NCBI GenBank assembly: GCA_043228905.1
Contig: JBHGNT010000021.1
Span: 10,850,001-10,914,000, forward strand
Length of the DNA: 64,000 bases
Direction of reading: 5' to 3'
Source of the DNA: Azolla caroliniana
Taxonomy: Eukaryota > Polypodiophyta
Positions 33,385 to 43,847 of the stretch are shown here, piece after piece; position 1 is the first letter of the stretch, and the number at the start of each line of letters is the position of its first letter. The translations under genes were made by a program, and so were the position numbers. Under the pieces are notes generated by a model that was not told where the DNA came from, searched no databases, and saw only the letters and a program-made list of their open reading frames with translations.

Positions 33385-33475
33385 AAAAAAAAACCATCAT
33401 GTAGAGACAAGGAAAAGATACTATTCAATACGATGAATGGTCACCACGAAAAGCGTGACATCAGCCATTTAAAGC
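33385..33475 (+). promoter_or_regulatory. Element C spacer: A-run and ATTTAAAG box before ORF2
   Basis: Nine A residues (33385-33393) and ATTTAAAG (33468-33475) stand in the same order and place as in gypsy-1 and gypsy-2, about 240 bp before the ORF2 start. Confidence 0.4.
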
Positions 33476-33708
33476 GCACCATGCGGCGTACTCATACTAT
33501 TATGGTACACGATGTACATGCATGGGAATCAAGAAAAGGCAGTTGGAATAATGGGGGCACAAAACTTCCGGAGGATAGAGAGCCTGTCATTTCGCGAAAG
33601 AAGGCTTTTGAGAATGCATCAGAGCACATAGGCTTCCGGAAAAGCACAGGCAATAAACCAAGCCCAAGCACATCACCACAACAATGCAGTCGAAGAAGAA
33701 GACACAAA

Positions 33709-34162
33709 ACCTATGGCACTCTCGACCGTGATAAGGGACTGGCTCACCAAACACGGATTGGAAGGCTTCCTTCGAGTGGCAGACGCGCCACCGCATGAAG
33801 AACTAGAGAAGTTCACGTTAAAAATCGACCTTGAAGAAATCAGCAAAGGCATAGTGCTCATCGGATTTCCTGCCGGAGGGCTGCACTCCATGGAGAAACC
33901 CTCCACCGTAATCCTGACAAAGTTCTTCGGGGAGTACTCCATCGCAAGCAAGGCATACAAAACACAAGGCGGGGAGGATCCCCTATTTCAAGAGGTGGCC
34001 TGTGTTTTATTACAATATGGTTTTGTGCACCCTTGCCCACCGGCCATGCCAAAGAACAGAGCCGGTTTTATCATCGCCACATTCGAATTCCTCAAGGTGG
34101 ATTGGCCGGTAATTATAGCAGACTCTCTACGAGCATGCATCACATCTGTAGTGGACGAGAAG
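33709..34162 (+). pseudogene. Element C ORF2, N-terminal domain
   Basis: The frame from MALSTVIRDWLTKHG keeps the whole N-terminal domain of the ORF2 family without a stop: APPHEE, YFGEYSIASK-like FFGEYSIASK, TQGGEDPLFQEV, YGFVHPCPPAMPKN, VDWPVIIADSL. It runs to VDEKK, where copia B is inserted. The protein resumes at 39283. That this domain stays open while the gag-pol part is riddled with stops may be chance. Confidence 0.8.
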
Positions 34163-34167
34163 AAGGT
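34163..34167. repeat. Target-site duplication of copia B (AAGGT), left copy
   Basis: AAGGT here and AAGGC at 39283-39287 match at four of five positions, as expected for an older insertion. Confidence 0.7.
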
Positions 34168-34448
34168 TGTGGGGTGTCGAGTGCTATGTGCGGAAACGTG
34201 TATGGATCTGTAGTCGGTACTGGACAACAAACAACACATATAGAAAATAGAATAGGCGTGGAGACTTATACAGATGGAGCTTTAATGGAAAGCTTCTTAT
34301 TACTTCGTTCTTTCTCAGAGATATGATAGTCTGCGCGTCATCACTCATTACAATGTTAGGTATTCACTTATATACTAAGCCCTAACTTATTAACGAGTTC
34401 ACACTCGGATGGATACAATTTGGAAGGAGTCGCCCTTTTATGCCAACA
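34168..34448 (-). repeat. Copia B 3' LTR (281 bp)
   Basis: On the plus strand it runs TGTGGGGTGTCG...TATGCCAACA and aligns with 38999-39282. Confidence 0.9.
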
Positions 34449-34459
34449 AACTCCTCCAT
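34449..34459 (-). other. Copia B polypurine tract
   Basis: The minus strand reads ATGGAGGAGTT directly before the 3' LTR, a normal purine-rich primer for plus-strand DNA. Confidence 0.65.
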
Positions 34460-34844
34460 AAAAGGACTACTCTTTCTTGCATGTACAAGTGCTTGGGGTT
34501 ATCTCCCCCATAAACCTAGATTACAAATTTAACTAGATCTTATGTTACAAGTCTGTCGGCAAGTAGCCGAGTCAACAGAGCTATAATATGAGTGTCAGTC
34601 AGCTCTTACCTTCTGCTCCTTGTTCGCCTTTCTTCTACTCGGTCGCTTGTCGTAGCCCCATCTTCGTACTTAGCATTCCGAAGCGTTGTTCAGGCAATTG
34701 GCGATGTTCACCTCAGTGTCGATGTTTCGGACTTCGAGTTTCTTTTTGGTCATGAGCTCCCGGATATGATGATACTGCACCTCAATGTGCTTCATCTTCG
34801 CATGGTAGAAGGTATTGTTGATGAGGTGTATTGCGCTCTGTGAG

Positions 34845-37800
34845 TCACAATAGATAGTCCGCAGTCAATCGGTGCAGCCAGATTGCTTCCTCCCCTGCTT
34901 CCGATGCTGCTATATACTCGGCTTCTATAGTAGACAGAGCCGTGCATTGTTGAAGCTTCGACCTCCATGATATTGCACTGCCACCATAGGTGAAGATGTA
35001 GCCTGATGTCGATTTCCGATTGTCCGTGTTCCCGGCATAGTCGGAGTCGGTGTAGCCTTCGATTTCGGCTGAGATTGTCAGTCTAAAGGTTAGTTGTGCA
35101 TTTGTGGTTCCTTTTAGATACCTAAGGATGTGCTTGACGGCCTCCCAATGCTTCTTTCTTGGGTTTGACATGTACCGGCTAACCACCTCTACGACATAGG
35201 CTAGGTTGGGTCGGATTGCCACCATTGCGTACATGATACTTCCTACTGCCAATGCGTAGGGTATCTTTCCATTAAGCTCTCTCTCCTTGTCCGTTGCAAG
35301 AGAGTCTCTATCCGATATTCTGATTGACATCGGAAGTGGTGACTGTGTTGGCTTCGTGTTCTCCATGTTGACTGGGAGAGTCGGTGTTGGTGTTGGCTTT
35401 GCGGTGTCGGTGTTGGCTTCGTGTTCTCCATGTCGGTGTTGGTGTATTTGAACTGGGAGAGTCAGAGAGTGTTGGTCGTCCGAGTTCCTTCATGCCCAGT
35501 ATGTGTCGGGCTTGTCTGAGTTCCTTCATCACGAACTTTGTGTGAAGGCTCTGCTTCAGCTTACCGATGTTTGCTTGATTGCTCCCTACAATCAACATGT
35601 CATTGATGTATAGGATCAGATAGATCCTTGACTCATTGGCTAGTTGCTGAACATACATGCATGGGTCGGAGTCTGATCTGTTGTATCCAAGCTACCGTAT
35701 GTAGGACTCAAACTTCTGGTACCACATTCTCGGTGCTTATTTTAGGCCATATAGACTTTTCTTTAGTAGACATATGAGGTGACTGTCCTCCCCCGTAGCC
35801 ATGAAGCCTGCTGGTTGAGACATGTATATGTCTTCTTCCAAATCTCCGTGTACGAATGCCATCTTTACGTCCATCTGCTCGAGCTCAAGATTTTCTGTCC
35901 CCATGACTCCTAGTAGGAGTTGGAGGGTGGTCATCTTGACTCCTGGTGAGAATATCTCGTCGTTGTCGACCTCGTATTCCTGTTTGAATCCTTTCGCGAC
36001 AAGCCGAGCTTTGTACTTGGGTTTCTCTGAGTCGAATACATAGTTGTATCGGAACACCCATTTGCAAGGTAGCGGCTTTCTTCCTGTTGGTAGTTCGACC
36101 AGCTCCCATGTCGATTCTGATGAATCGAGTCCATTTCGGATTTCATGGCCTACAACCATGTTTCGGTGTCTGGTGCGGCCATAGCTTTATCATACGTGTG
36201 TGGTTCGCCTGCATCCGTGTAGTGGACATAGTCGAGGCACGGTTGATAAAACTCTGTTTGCTTTCGAGCTCGTCTAGATCTCCTTGGTGCGATAATATCT
36301 GGTTCGGATTCTTCGATTGGTTCGGTATTTGTTGAACTAGTTGTGTCAGGAGTCTTGTTAGGTATCCCACCCTCGGTTTGGGATTTCAGTGGTGTCTGGT
36401 TGTTCTCCCATGTGGTTGTTGTCAACTCGATTCTGACTGGCCTTTTTCTTTGTCAACTCTTGTCGATTCGGCTGTGTCTTTGATTGCTTGGTCTTTGAGT
36501 TCGACGTTAGGACTTGTTGCCAATTCGGTGTCGGTAGGGAAGTTGGGAATTTGTTGGAGTTCGACTATTTGTCGAGTCTCCGATTCGGCCCGTTGGGTCG
36601 GTTCTTCTACGACAGTGCTGTCATCTTTGAAGGATACCTTCTTACCGACTGTTTTCTGTTGGTTCCGTTGAGAGAAGATAGAGTCTTCATTGAAGACTAC
36701 GTCGCTGCTCCGGATCAATTTCCGGTTCTCAGGGTCCCATAGCTGGTAGCCAAAGTCCCCATTGGTTCCATAACCGAGAAATATGCACTTTGTTGCATGG
36801 GGTGCCAACTTCGTCCTTTTGTCCCTAGGGATGAACGCATAGGCTTCGCATCCGAATATATGGAGCCTATTGTAGGTCGGTTGTTTTCCTGACCATAGTG
36901 CATGTGGCCATTCGAGCCTGATTGCTTTTGACGGCGCCAAATTTATCAGGTACACTGCCGTCTATAATGCCTCGGCCCAAAATTCCAGCTTCAGTCCGGC
37001 TTGCTGGAGCATTGCCGTCACCCTCTCCTGGATCATACGGTTGATCCGTTCAGCCACCCCATTCTGCATGGGTGTGTAAGGAACGGTCTTTTGATGTCAG
37101 ATCCCTTTTCTGGACAGCTACTGTTTGAAGGCTTTGGAGGTGTACTCACCTCCGTTGTCGGATTGGAGTGTCTTCACTCTATGTCCCGACCGGTTCTCCA
37201 CTTCAGATATCCATTGAGTGAAGACCTCGAGCGCTTCATCTTTGGACTTGATGGAGTATGCTCAAACTTTCCGTGTATAGTCATCTACGAATGTGATGAA
37301 GTACCGGGAGCCTCCTAGTGATCACTCTGGCATGGGCCCACATATGTCTGTGTGCACAAGCTTGAGGGGTTGTCGTACCATCTCGTAGTGGAGAGAGTGT
37401 AGACTTCAGGTTTGTTTCCCATATCGACAATGCTCGCAAAAGTCCGTCTTTGCCTAGAGTTTCGGGATGTAGCCGACCGACATCAGCCGATCAAGTCCGG
37501 CTTGAGACATGTGGCCAAGTCGGCCATGGCATAGGTTCGGGTAAGTTTTCTCGGCTACGTTCACGGCCCCTTCAGGGTTGATCGCCATTAATGGGTATAA
37601 ATTATTATAGTTATGCCCACTACCGATTTTGAGGTTTCCTCGGCTGATCACCCATGTCGACTAGTGTAGAGTTATTCGATACTCGTCTTCGGCTAACATG
37701 CCGATGGAGACCAGACTCCTCTTTAGATCGGGTACGTGCCAAACTCAGTGCAAGATTATTGTGTTCCCATTTGGAAATCTGATGGGAACCTCCCCGGTTC

Positions 37801-38037
37801 TAGCTATCTTGCACTCCTGCCCGTTTCCCAGTCAGACTGTGCTGTTGGCGTCGGCTGAATAGTTCAAGAACCATTCAATGTTGGGGGTCACGTGAAATGT
37901 GGCACCAGAGTCTAGTAGCCACGTGTGTGCAACTTGTGCAATGTAGAGGACTTCGCCGATCATTGAATCCTCTAGGGAGAGGATTTGTCCGGGTCGGGTG
38001 TCGGCAACATTGATCTGGTTGCCGACTGGAGAGTGAT
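34845..38037 (-). pseudogene. pol: Copia B pol remnant (protease, integrase, reverse transcriptase, RNase H)
   Basis: Read from the right: protease with WLLDSGATFHVTP (near 37900), a GAG-pre-integrase segment with GRLGHMSQAGLDRLM (37530), integrase with HTDICGP (37350), LQSDNGGEY (37170) and NGVAERINR (37055), and LYINDM in place of the usual YVDD (near 35595). RNase H has YTDSDYAGN and ALSTIEAEYIAAS (35050-34900). Frames are broken at many places. A 65-bp repeat (GTGTTGGCTTCGTGTTCTCC at 35345 and 35410) adds a shift between reverse transcriptase and RNase H. Confidence 0.88.
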
Positions 38038-38259
38038 CCAAGTAGGAACGTCCCTGATGCCGCTCGGATCGCCGACCACTCTCTTTTCTTTTTATTGACT
38101 AGTAGTCAGAAACATTGTGGCCAGCTTTCCTGCAATGTGTGCAATACTCACTTGTTCGGCTTGTTCTCGACTTCGATCGTTGTCAGTCACCCCTTGTTTT
38201 CGATCGACTGTAGCAACGACCAGTTCTGTCAGCTTGTTCTTTAGTTCGACTCTGTTGGT

Positions 38260-38899
38260 CTAACTACTCGGTCGGTCTAACGACTCGGTCGAGTGATGGG
38301 CTTTTGCCGACTCATCGATGGTTAGTCCCATCGATTTTCGCCTGATGTCCTCTGTGAGGACTTGGCTGGTGGTTTCGTCCAGATTTAGGATCGGTCGGCT
38401 ATTGGCGTAAGTTGTACAGAATATCTCCCAACTTGCCGGCAAGCTCGATAGGAGGGCAAGGGCTTTCACTTCTTCTTCGAAGTTGATCCCTTGTGACGAG
38501 AGCTCTAACAACACCCTGCTGAAGGTGTTGATGTGGGGGGTTGCCGGATCAGTCTCTTTAATCTTCATGTTGAACAATTGTTTGATCAAGATCAATTTCA
38601 AAGATGAGGACTTCTTCTCATAGACGACTTGTAGTTTCTCCCACAATGAGAACAATGTCGTCTCTTTCGCCATGCTGAAATAGACGTTTTCGGGCAGATG
38701 CATTAGGATGGTGGAACGTGCGATTTCGTCCGTTGATCTCCACTCCTCGGCTGTCATTTAAGCAGGTTTTTCGCTGTGCCGTATGGCTTCGACCTGTCTT
38801 TGAATGATCAGCACATCCTGCATGATCTCCTTCCACAAGGCAAAGTTTTTGTCGTCAAATTTTCTGATTTCTACTCCTGTTCTGGATGTTGAAGCCATA
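38260..38899 (-). pseudogene. gag: Copia B gag remnant
   Basis: Starts at MASTSRTGVEIRKF (38899), meets a TAA at 38758-38760, and continues for 165 codons (MTAEEWRSTDEIARSTILM...). It has the usual copia capsid layout (LFNMKIKETD, LLSSLPASWE). Remains of a zinc knuckle (YCTHCRKAGHNVSDY) lie further on near 38100-38140. Confidence 0.85.
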
Positions 38900-38985
38900 T
38901 TCTGTTTGTGAAGCTGAGATTTTAAACCTGGTCTTTTCTTTCAGCTTTTTCTATTTTCTATTGCTGTCGAACAACAAAGATTCAA

Positions 38986-38996
38986 CTCTGATACCA
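38986..38996 (-). other. Copia B primer-binding site (initiator Met tRNA)
   Basis: The minus strand reads TGGTATCAGAG, the classical plant copia site complementary to initiator tRNA-Met, two bases from the LTR. Confidence 0.9.
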
Positions 38997-38998
38997 GT

Positions 38999-39282
38999 TG
39001 TGGGGTGTCGAGTGCTATGTGTGGAAACGTGTGTGGATCTGTAGTCGGTACTGGACAACAAACAACACATACAAAAAATAAAATAGGCGTGGTGGAGACT
39101 TACAGAGATGGAGCTTTAATGGAAAGCTTCATATTACTTCGTTCTTTTTCAGAGATACAATACTCTGCTTGTCATCACTCATTACAATGTTAGGTATTCG
39201 CTTATATACTAAGCCCTAACTTATTAACGAGTTCAGACTTGGATGGATACAATTTGGAAGGAGTCAGTCTTTTATGCCAACA
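38999..39282 (-). repeat. Copia B 5' LTR (284 bp)
   Basis: Aligns with 34168-34448; I counted about 20 differences. The AAGGC duplication follows. Confidence 0.9.
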
Positions 39283-39336
39283 AAGGCATGGTGTGGGTTG
39301 GTCTAGTGGCTAACATATTTGGTACCCCCAACACAC
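39283..39336 (+). pseudogene. Element C ORF2, short piece between two insertions
   Basis: Encodes a KAW...VPP segment containing WLTYLVPP, equivalent to WHAVAQWITLLVPP in gypsy-1 and WTGVAQWLTILAPP in D. It links the N-terminal domain (34162) to the part at 40305. Confidence 0.75.
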
Positions 39337-40304
39337 GCTGTCGTGAAGATCCGTCACTACGCGCGGATCGTGAGGCGGAACCGCCGGGGTTCTGGACCAG
39401 AAGGATTTAGAATCGATACAAGCTTTGGCAGGAAAGTACTTAAGATAGATTGGGAAAGAGAGAAGATGAGATTACACGATTGATTTGATAACGAATTTCT
39501 TCTTCTTAATTTTCATAAAAAAACCCGTCTTTTTCTCCTCCCCCCTTCCCTCTTTTATAGATGCTCTCATGCATATGATGCATGTGAGGGTACAAGACAT
39601 GCATAAATTGCATGTTTGCCATTTGGCGCTTAAGTATTACATGTGGTGCATGCTAACCATGTCACTCATTTTAGCACTCATGGATGAGAATTTACATGTA
39701 AAAGTACAATGATAGAAATATAATTTCAACTAAATATTATGGCTTAATGGTAAGCCATTTGACTCCTAACTTGGAGGTGCAAGGTTCAAATCCATACTTG
39801 GCCTCCTTGTATATGTATATATTTTTATATATTTATTTTATCTAGTCGTCGGTTCGCCGGATACCGTCGCCGGATACCGATGCCGCCGTCGGATTGCCGT
39901 CGGATCACCGGCTCCATCACCGGTCCGGTTTTGGTTGGCCAAAACCCTTTTCGAGTAGCTAGCCACCTCCATTCTAAGTTCAAGTTACCTTGAACTCTCT
40001 ATGCTCCACACATAGACACAAAGATAATATCTTTTGCTCCACCTTATATATGATGAGAGCCGTATTTGTCGTGCCTATGTGGGATATCTCACAATTTTCT
40101 CTTTTCTTTTCACAAACTTTATACCCTCATATCTTGACATTTAGTTGTCCATTTCTCGTGTAATAAAGTGCATTCGAAACCTCCATCATTTTGTACTTAG
40201 ATATTAAAAATGTTATCTTCACAATTATTGTATTACATGATTAATACTCGATTTTGTACGTTTTATGGGATTTTCACACTATTGCCGAAAATCTTCACGA
40301 CAAC
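39337..40304. mobile_element. 968-bp insertion with short inverted ends
   Basis: The left end GCTGTCGTGAAGAT and the reverse complement of the right end, GTTGTCGTGAAGAT, match at 13 of 14 bases. Element C ORF2 homology stops and restarts exactly there. It has no coding sequence; it is AT-rich, with a CCGG-rich patch at 39845-39930 and a tRNA-like segment. It is probably a non-autonomous DNA transposon. No clear target duplication was found; AAC on both sides (39329-39331 and 40302-40304) is possible. Confidence 0.6.
39733..39805 (+). other. tRNA-like segment with A- and B-box
   Basis: TGGCTTAATGG (39740-39750) fits an RNA polymerase III A box and GGTTCAAATCC (39783-39793) a B box, 32 bp apart. 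No complete acceptor stem closes around them, so this is a tRNA relic or SINE head, not a gene. Confidence 0.4.
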
Positions 40305-42595
40305 GCCATCAAGCCGAAGAAGTGGACTTGGCTGGAAACTACACCAAATAAGGCATCCAAATGACAGCAACTCCCAACCCCGGATGGACAGCAGGGGAAT
40401 CATCTCAGTAGGAAGGACAAACAACCTTGGAACAAGAGTCGGTGGAGCCAGTTCTGTAGCAAACCAATCAAAATCAAGCTGCGCCGGCAGAACACGGACA
40501 TGGACATGGATGACCTGGTCCGGAGGATGAACCAAGAAACCGCGGAGGAAGAGGTTGAAGATAAACTAGCTAAGGCCCTTCGACATTGCCCAAAGAAGTA
40601 CAACACAGAGCAGCAAGGGGAAGGATCAGGCCTGGAGCAGGCTAGTAATCCGAAGACCCACTCAATGGAGGTAGAACCCAAGATGAAAGAAGAGCCGGTA
40701 ATAAGACCAGAAGCGGTGACAACGGTTCAACAAGAACCCGCTATAGAGGAACTTATCCCACCGGGTCTTGAAACGCAGCAACACAAGGAACGCCGTCCAG
40801 AGTGAACACTAGAACCACTGACCCAATGGCTTAGGAAGGAGCACAAACCAAGACTGGAGCCAGGGCAGTAGTTTGTTGTCCTAACATAACAAGGAACATG
40901 CCACCAATGGTTAAAGTGGTTCGGAGAGCAAGTATCCGGTGTGGCCGACCGAATGGAGGACGAGCAATAGGAAGTACAAAGCCAGGTGGAACGGTTGCTA
41001 GCCACAACCAAAGAATTAGAGAAGCCAGGGGCACAAATCCGGAGCTTGGAGGAAGAGTTGAAAAGGGCCAAGGAATACGCGGTCATCATGGCTAACATGG
41101 GTCAACAAAGTGTAGTAACGGCCACCGACTAATCTACAAAAGGAAGCTCTGGAAATGGATGCGCAACCAGTGGTTAGTACAACCCCAAAAAAAGATGCTG
41201 AGCGAGAACAGGAAATGTTAACCTTAAGGGAGGAATTAATTGCTCAAGAAGCATTGCGAGAGAGAGAGAGAGAGAGAACGCAAAAGCAGACAACAGAAGA
41301 AGAGAAGTGGAGAATAGAAGAAAATATCTCAAAAAGTCACGCAAACAACAACCGGCTAAAGGAGGAAAGAGAAAAACTGATGCGAGAGAAGGAGAATGGT
41401 GGAGACAGATATAGAGCGGTTGAAAGAAGAAATCTGGCAGTAGAAGGAAAGAGAGGATCGAGCGCGCTCCCACATAAACCGTCGGCTAAAGCAGAAAACA
41501 GAGGATTTTGAAAAGTTGCACTGAGACCACAAGCAACTAGATGCCGAACATAAGAAGCTTGGGTCAGAAATTGGCCGACAGCAAGAAAATTTGAAAGAAA
41601 TATGGAGGGAACTGGCCAAGAACACGGAGGCGCTAGTGGATGAACAAACCAAGATGCTTGCTACTGCGAAGGCACTCGTAGAAGCGGCAAAGGCAAAAAT
41701 GGAGCTAAACAAAAAGCACTATGAAGAAGTAGAACGAGCAAAAATGGCTTTGGATAGGGTCCAAACAACCTACCAAACCCAGTTGGTGAACTATGAAGTG
41801 CAGGCTCAAGCTATCACCGCCCTCATTAAGAAGCTGAAGGAGGACAAGCAAGTTGCGGAGGACAAGACAAAGCTCAGAGTGGGCAATATCCGGGCAATGG
41901 TGAACGCATGGAAAGACTGGACAAAGAAGAATATCGACGACAACTCGGTGCGCTGGTGGACTGAATGGTCGCAACAAGCGGCGGAATTAGAGGTATTTTG
42001 ATTAGATGCAGAAAACCGAAAGAAGGCCGGTGACAATTTTTACAAGATGGATGAAGAAAGTATTGTCACCATCCGAGAGGAGTTGGTAGATGACTTCTTT
42101 TCCTTGGCAAAAAGTATTGTCAACTTGAACCTATCCAGAGGCTGATGGAAAGACTTGATGATGATCAGGTCAGAACACAACTTCAATTTGAGCAATTTGA
42201 ATGGGAACGTCAATGGTTGGAAGCAGAAAAAGGAACGACGGCTATAAAAATAAGTGATGAGGAGCAGATTGTGTAACTACAACTGCAACAGGAGGAGCTG
42301 CCAAATAAAGTTGAAGGTAAACAACCAAGGGGAGCTGGTGGGGACGAGAACAAAGTGACCGGGTCGGAGCAGCAAGCAGGTACCGGAAATAGAGAGAATG
42401 CCGAAACTGGCACAAGAACGGAGATGCCTTAGACGGAAGAAGCTGGGGAGCAACAATAGGCGAAACAAGGGCAACAACAACCAGAAGAGTATCAGCAGAA
42501 TGAAGAACCACTCGAACCCCTAGACCAAAGCATATTCGACATACCCGACGAGGATTTACGAAGCTACCCTATGGGTTTGACATACAAGGCACATT
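40305..42595 (+). pseudogene. Element C ORF2, coiled-coil and C-terminal part
   Basis: Resumes at ...IKPKK-type sequence shared with D and gypsy-2 and continues in several frames. Visible parts are a segment at 40500-40805, a coil at 41158-41510 (TLREELIAQEALRERERE) and a longer coil at 41591-42001 (DRVQTTYQTQLVNYEVQAQA, WTEWSQQAAELEV). A Gln/Glu-rich tail ends LEPLDQSIFDIPDED near 42550. The same C-terminal motif is in gypsy-1 and gypsy-2. At least six stops or shifts. Confidence 0.8.
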
Positions 42596-42612
42596 CCCAC
42601 GGGCGTGCCATG
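42596..42612 (+). other. Conserved 17-nt block abutting the C 3' LTR
   Basis: CCCACGGGCGTGCCATG, unchanged although the rest of C is strongly mutated. ACAAGGCACATT precedes it, as in gypsy-1 (ACAAGGTACTGT). Confidence 0.8.
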
Positions 42613-43078
42613 TGTTGGCCGGTGGCCGTAGTATGAAAGACAAGTGGGGGATGAGTCGGAAGAGGAAATTAAGTTATTAGTATTTGTCATTAATTAGCTA
42701 GAATTAAAATAGGAATGGACAGATCTTGAAGAGTTGCACCAATTTGGATCGGGACCGATTCATCACCGGTTGCCGATATGGCCCTGTTTTGTAAACAAAA
42801 CCAGATGCCTATAAAAGGATCTGAAGAATGATGTATTAATGGACAGAATTAATATAAGTAAAGTTGGCTTTAAGATTATTGTGCATCTACTTACTTTCCG
42901 TTCTATGCTTACGATCGATCATATCTTACACGTGTAATGAACTTGTGTAAGTTGTTAATCCGGAACCAGTCGGATAAAGTGATATCTGTGTCGGAAGCAT
43001 AAAACTGTAACCACCCCTTTGGTGAAGTGATCCAGAAGGACACCCTGTGTTAGTGGCAAGTCCAACCCAGGATTAACA
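42613..43078 (+). repeat. Element C 3' LTR (466 bp)
   Basis: Starts TGTTGGCCGGTGGCCG and ends AGGATTAACA. It aligns with 12-491 and contains TATAAAAG. The ATTTA duplication follows. Confidence 0.9.
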
Positions 43079-43083
43079 ATTTA
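43079..43083. repeat. Target-site duplication of element C (ATTTA), right copy
   Basis: Matches 7-11. Confidence 0.85.
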
Positions 43084-43560
43084 TCCTAGAGAATGGGCCA
43101 ACCGATGAAGCAAGCACAGATGCCCCACTAGCCGGTATTATCACTGGAGTCATTTCAAAAGTGGGGACTTGATTTCATCAGACCGTTCAAGCCGGCAACA
43201 ACACGAACCGAGAACAAATACGGACTATTGTCATTACGGGACAATTCCGTGACATCGATGGTGAAATTTCTGTATGAGTGTATATGGTGCTAATTCAGAT
43301 GCCCGATTGAAGTCATCCGTGACCAAGGCGGGCACTTCATCGGTCAGATGATGGAAATTTTGACACTATTTTACATCGTAGTACACAAGAAAAGCACGTC
43401 ATACTACCCACAACCAACAGAGTGGCAAAATCAATGAACAAGACACTATAGTCAATACTAAAAAAGATAATCAACGAAAACCAGACGGATTGGGATACGA
43501 AACTTCAGAGCGCACTATGGGTGTATCGGGCAACATACAAGACAAGCATGGCAATGATTG
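43084..43560 (+). pseudogene. pol: Element D integrase remnant
   Basis: Continues bases 1-11: MGQPMKQAQMPH, KWGLDFIRPF, then a gap that removes TDYCTKWVE, RDNS-TSMVKFLYECIWC, CPIEVIRDQGGHFIGQ, HKKSTSYYPQ. It ends near a YKTSM segment. Stops and shifts are dense, making D the most decayed gypsy piece, as expected for the host of C. The C-terminal integrase part is missing. Confidence 0.8.
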
Positions 43561-43847
43561 AAAAGACAACTAAAACCACGATGTCAACAGGGCACTTAAT
43601 AAACACCACGTGTCATTATCATGTAATAATTGACCACGACATGTAGGTGTGAGAACCCAAAATAGGCGGTGACGTGAGGATAGAGGACGCAAAGTGACAT
43701 GGGAATAGAAGGTTGCAAAGGAAGCGAGGGAATCTCATTTCGTGACAGAAAAATTTCAAGAAGCGGCGTGTGAGAAAAACTCAAAGAACCGGCAAAGAAC
43801 AAACAACTCTTCTTCGGAAAAACCTCGAGGAAGATAACACAAAACCA
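43561..43847. other. Element D spacer between pol and ORF2
   Basis: No coding sequence seen. By position it equals the spacer with the A-run and TATA-like box in gypsy-1 and gypsy-2, but neither is clear here. Confidence 0.4.

Larger units (their letters stand above)
34168..39282 (-). mobile_element. Copia element B, minus strand, in element C ORF2
   Basis: The element is 5115 bp, with LTRs 34168-34448 and 38999-39282 (about 7% different), a Met-tRNA primer-binding site, a purine tract, and gag, protease, integrase, reverse transcriptase and RNase H in copia order. Many stops and shifts mark it as dead. Confidence 0.93.
12..43078 (+). mobile_element. Gypsy element C, full span including later insertions
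   Basis: This is a Ty3/gypsy element bounded by diverged LTRs (12-491 and 42613-43078) and an ATTTA duplication. Its own parts are 12-4142, 31879-34167, 39283-39336 and 40305-43078. The rest is inserted DNA: T at 4143-31878, copia B, and a 968-bp element with inverted ends. About 635 bp of pol (end of reverse transcriptase and most of RNase H) are missing at the T junction, judged against gypsy-1. The two LTRs differ at roughly 15% of sites and the coding parts carry many stops, so C is old and dead. Its gene order is the same as in gypsy-1 and gypsy-2. Confidence 0.85.

Noticed and set aside
39733-39805. A functional tRNA gene
   Set aside because: A and B boxes are present but no acceptor stem and no clear anticodon arm.
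1-43083. Reading the gypsy pieces at 1-4142 and 31879-43078 as two unrelated fragments
   Set aside because: The ATTTA duplication, matching LTRs and continuity of the D integrase across the span show that they belong to one insertion.
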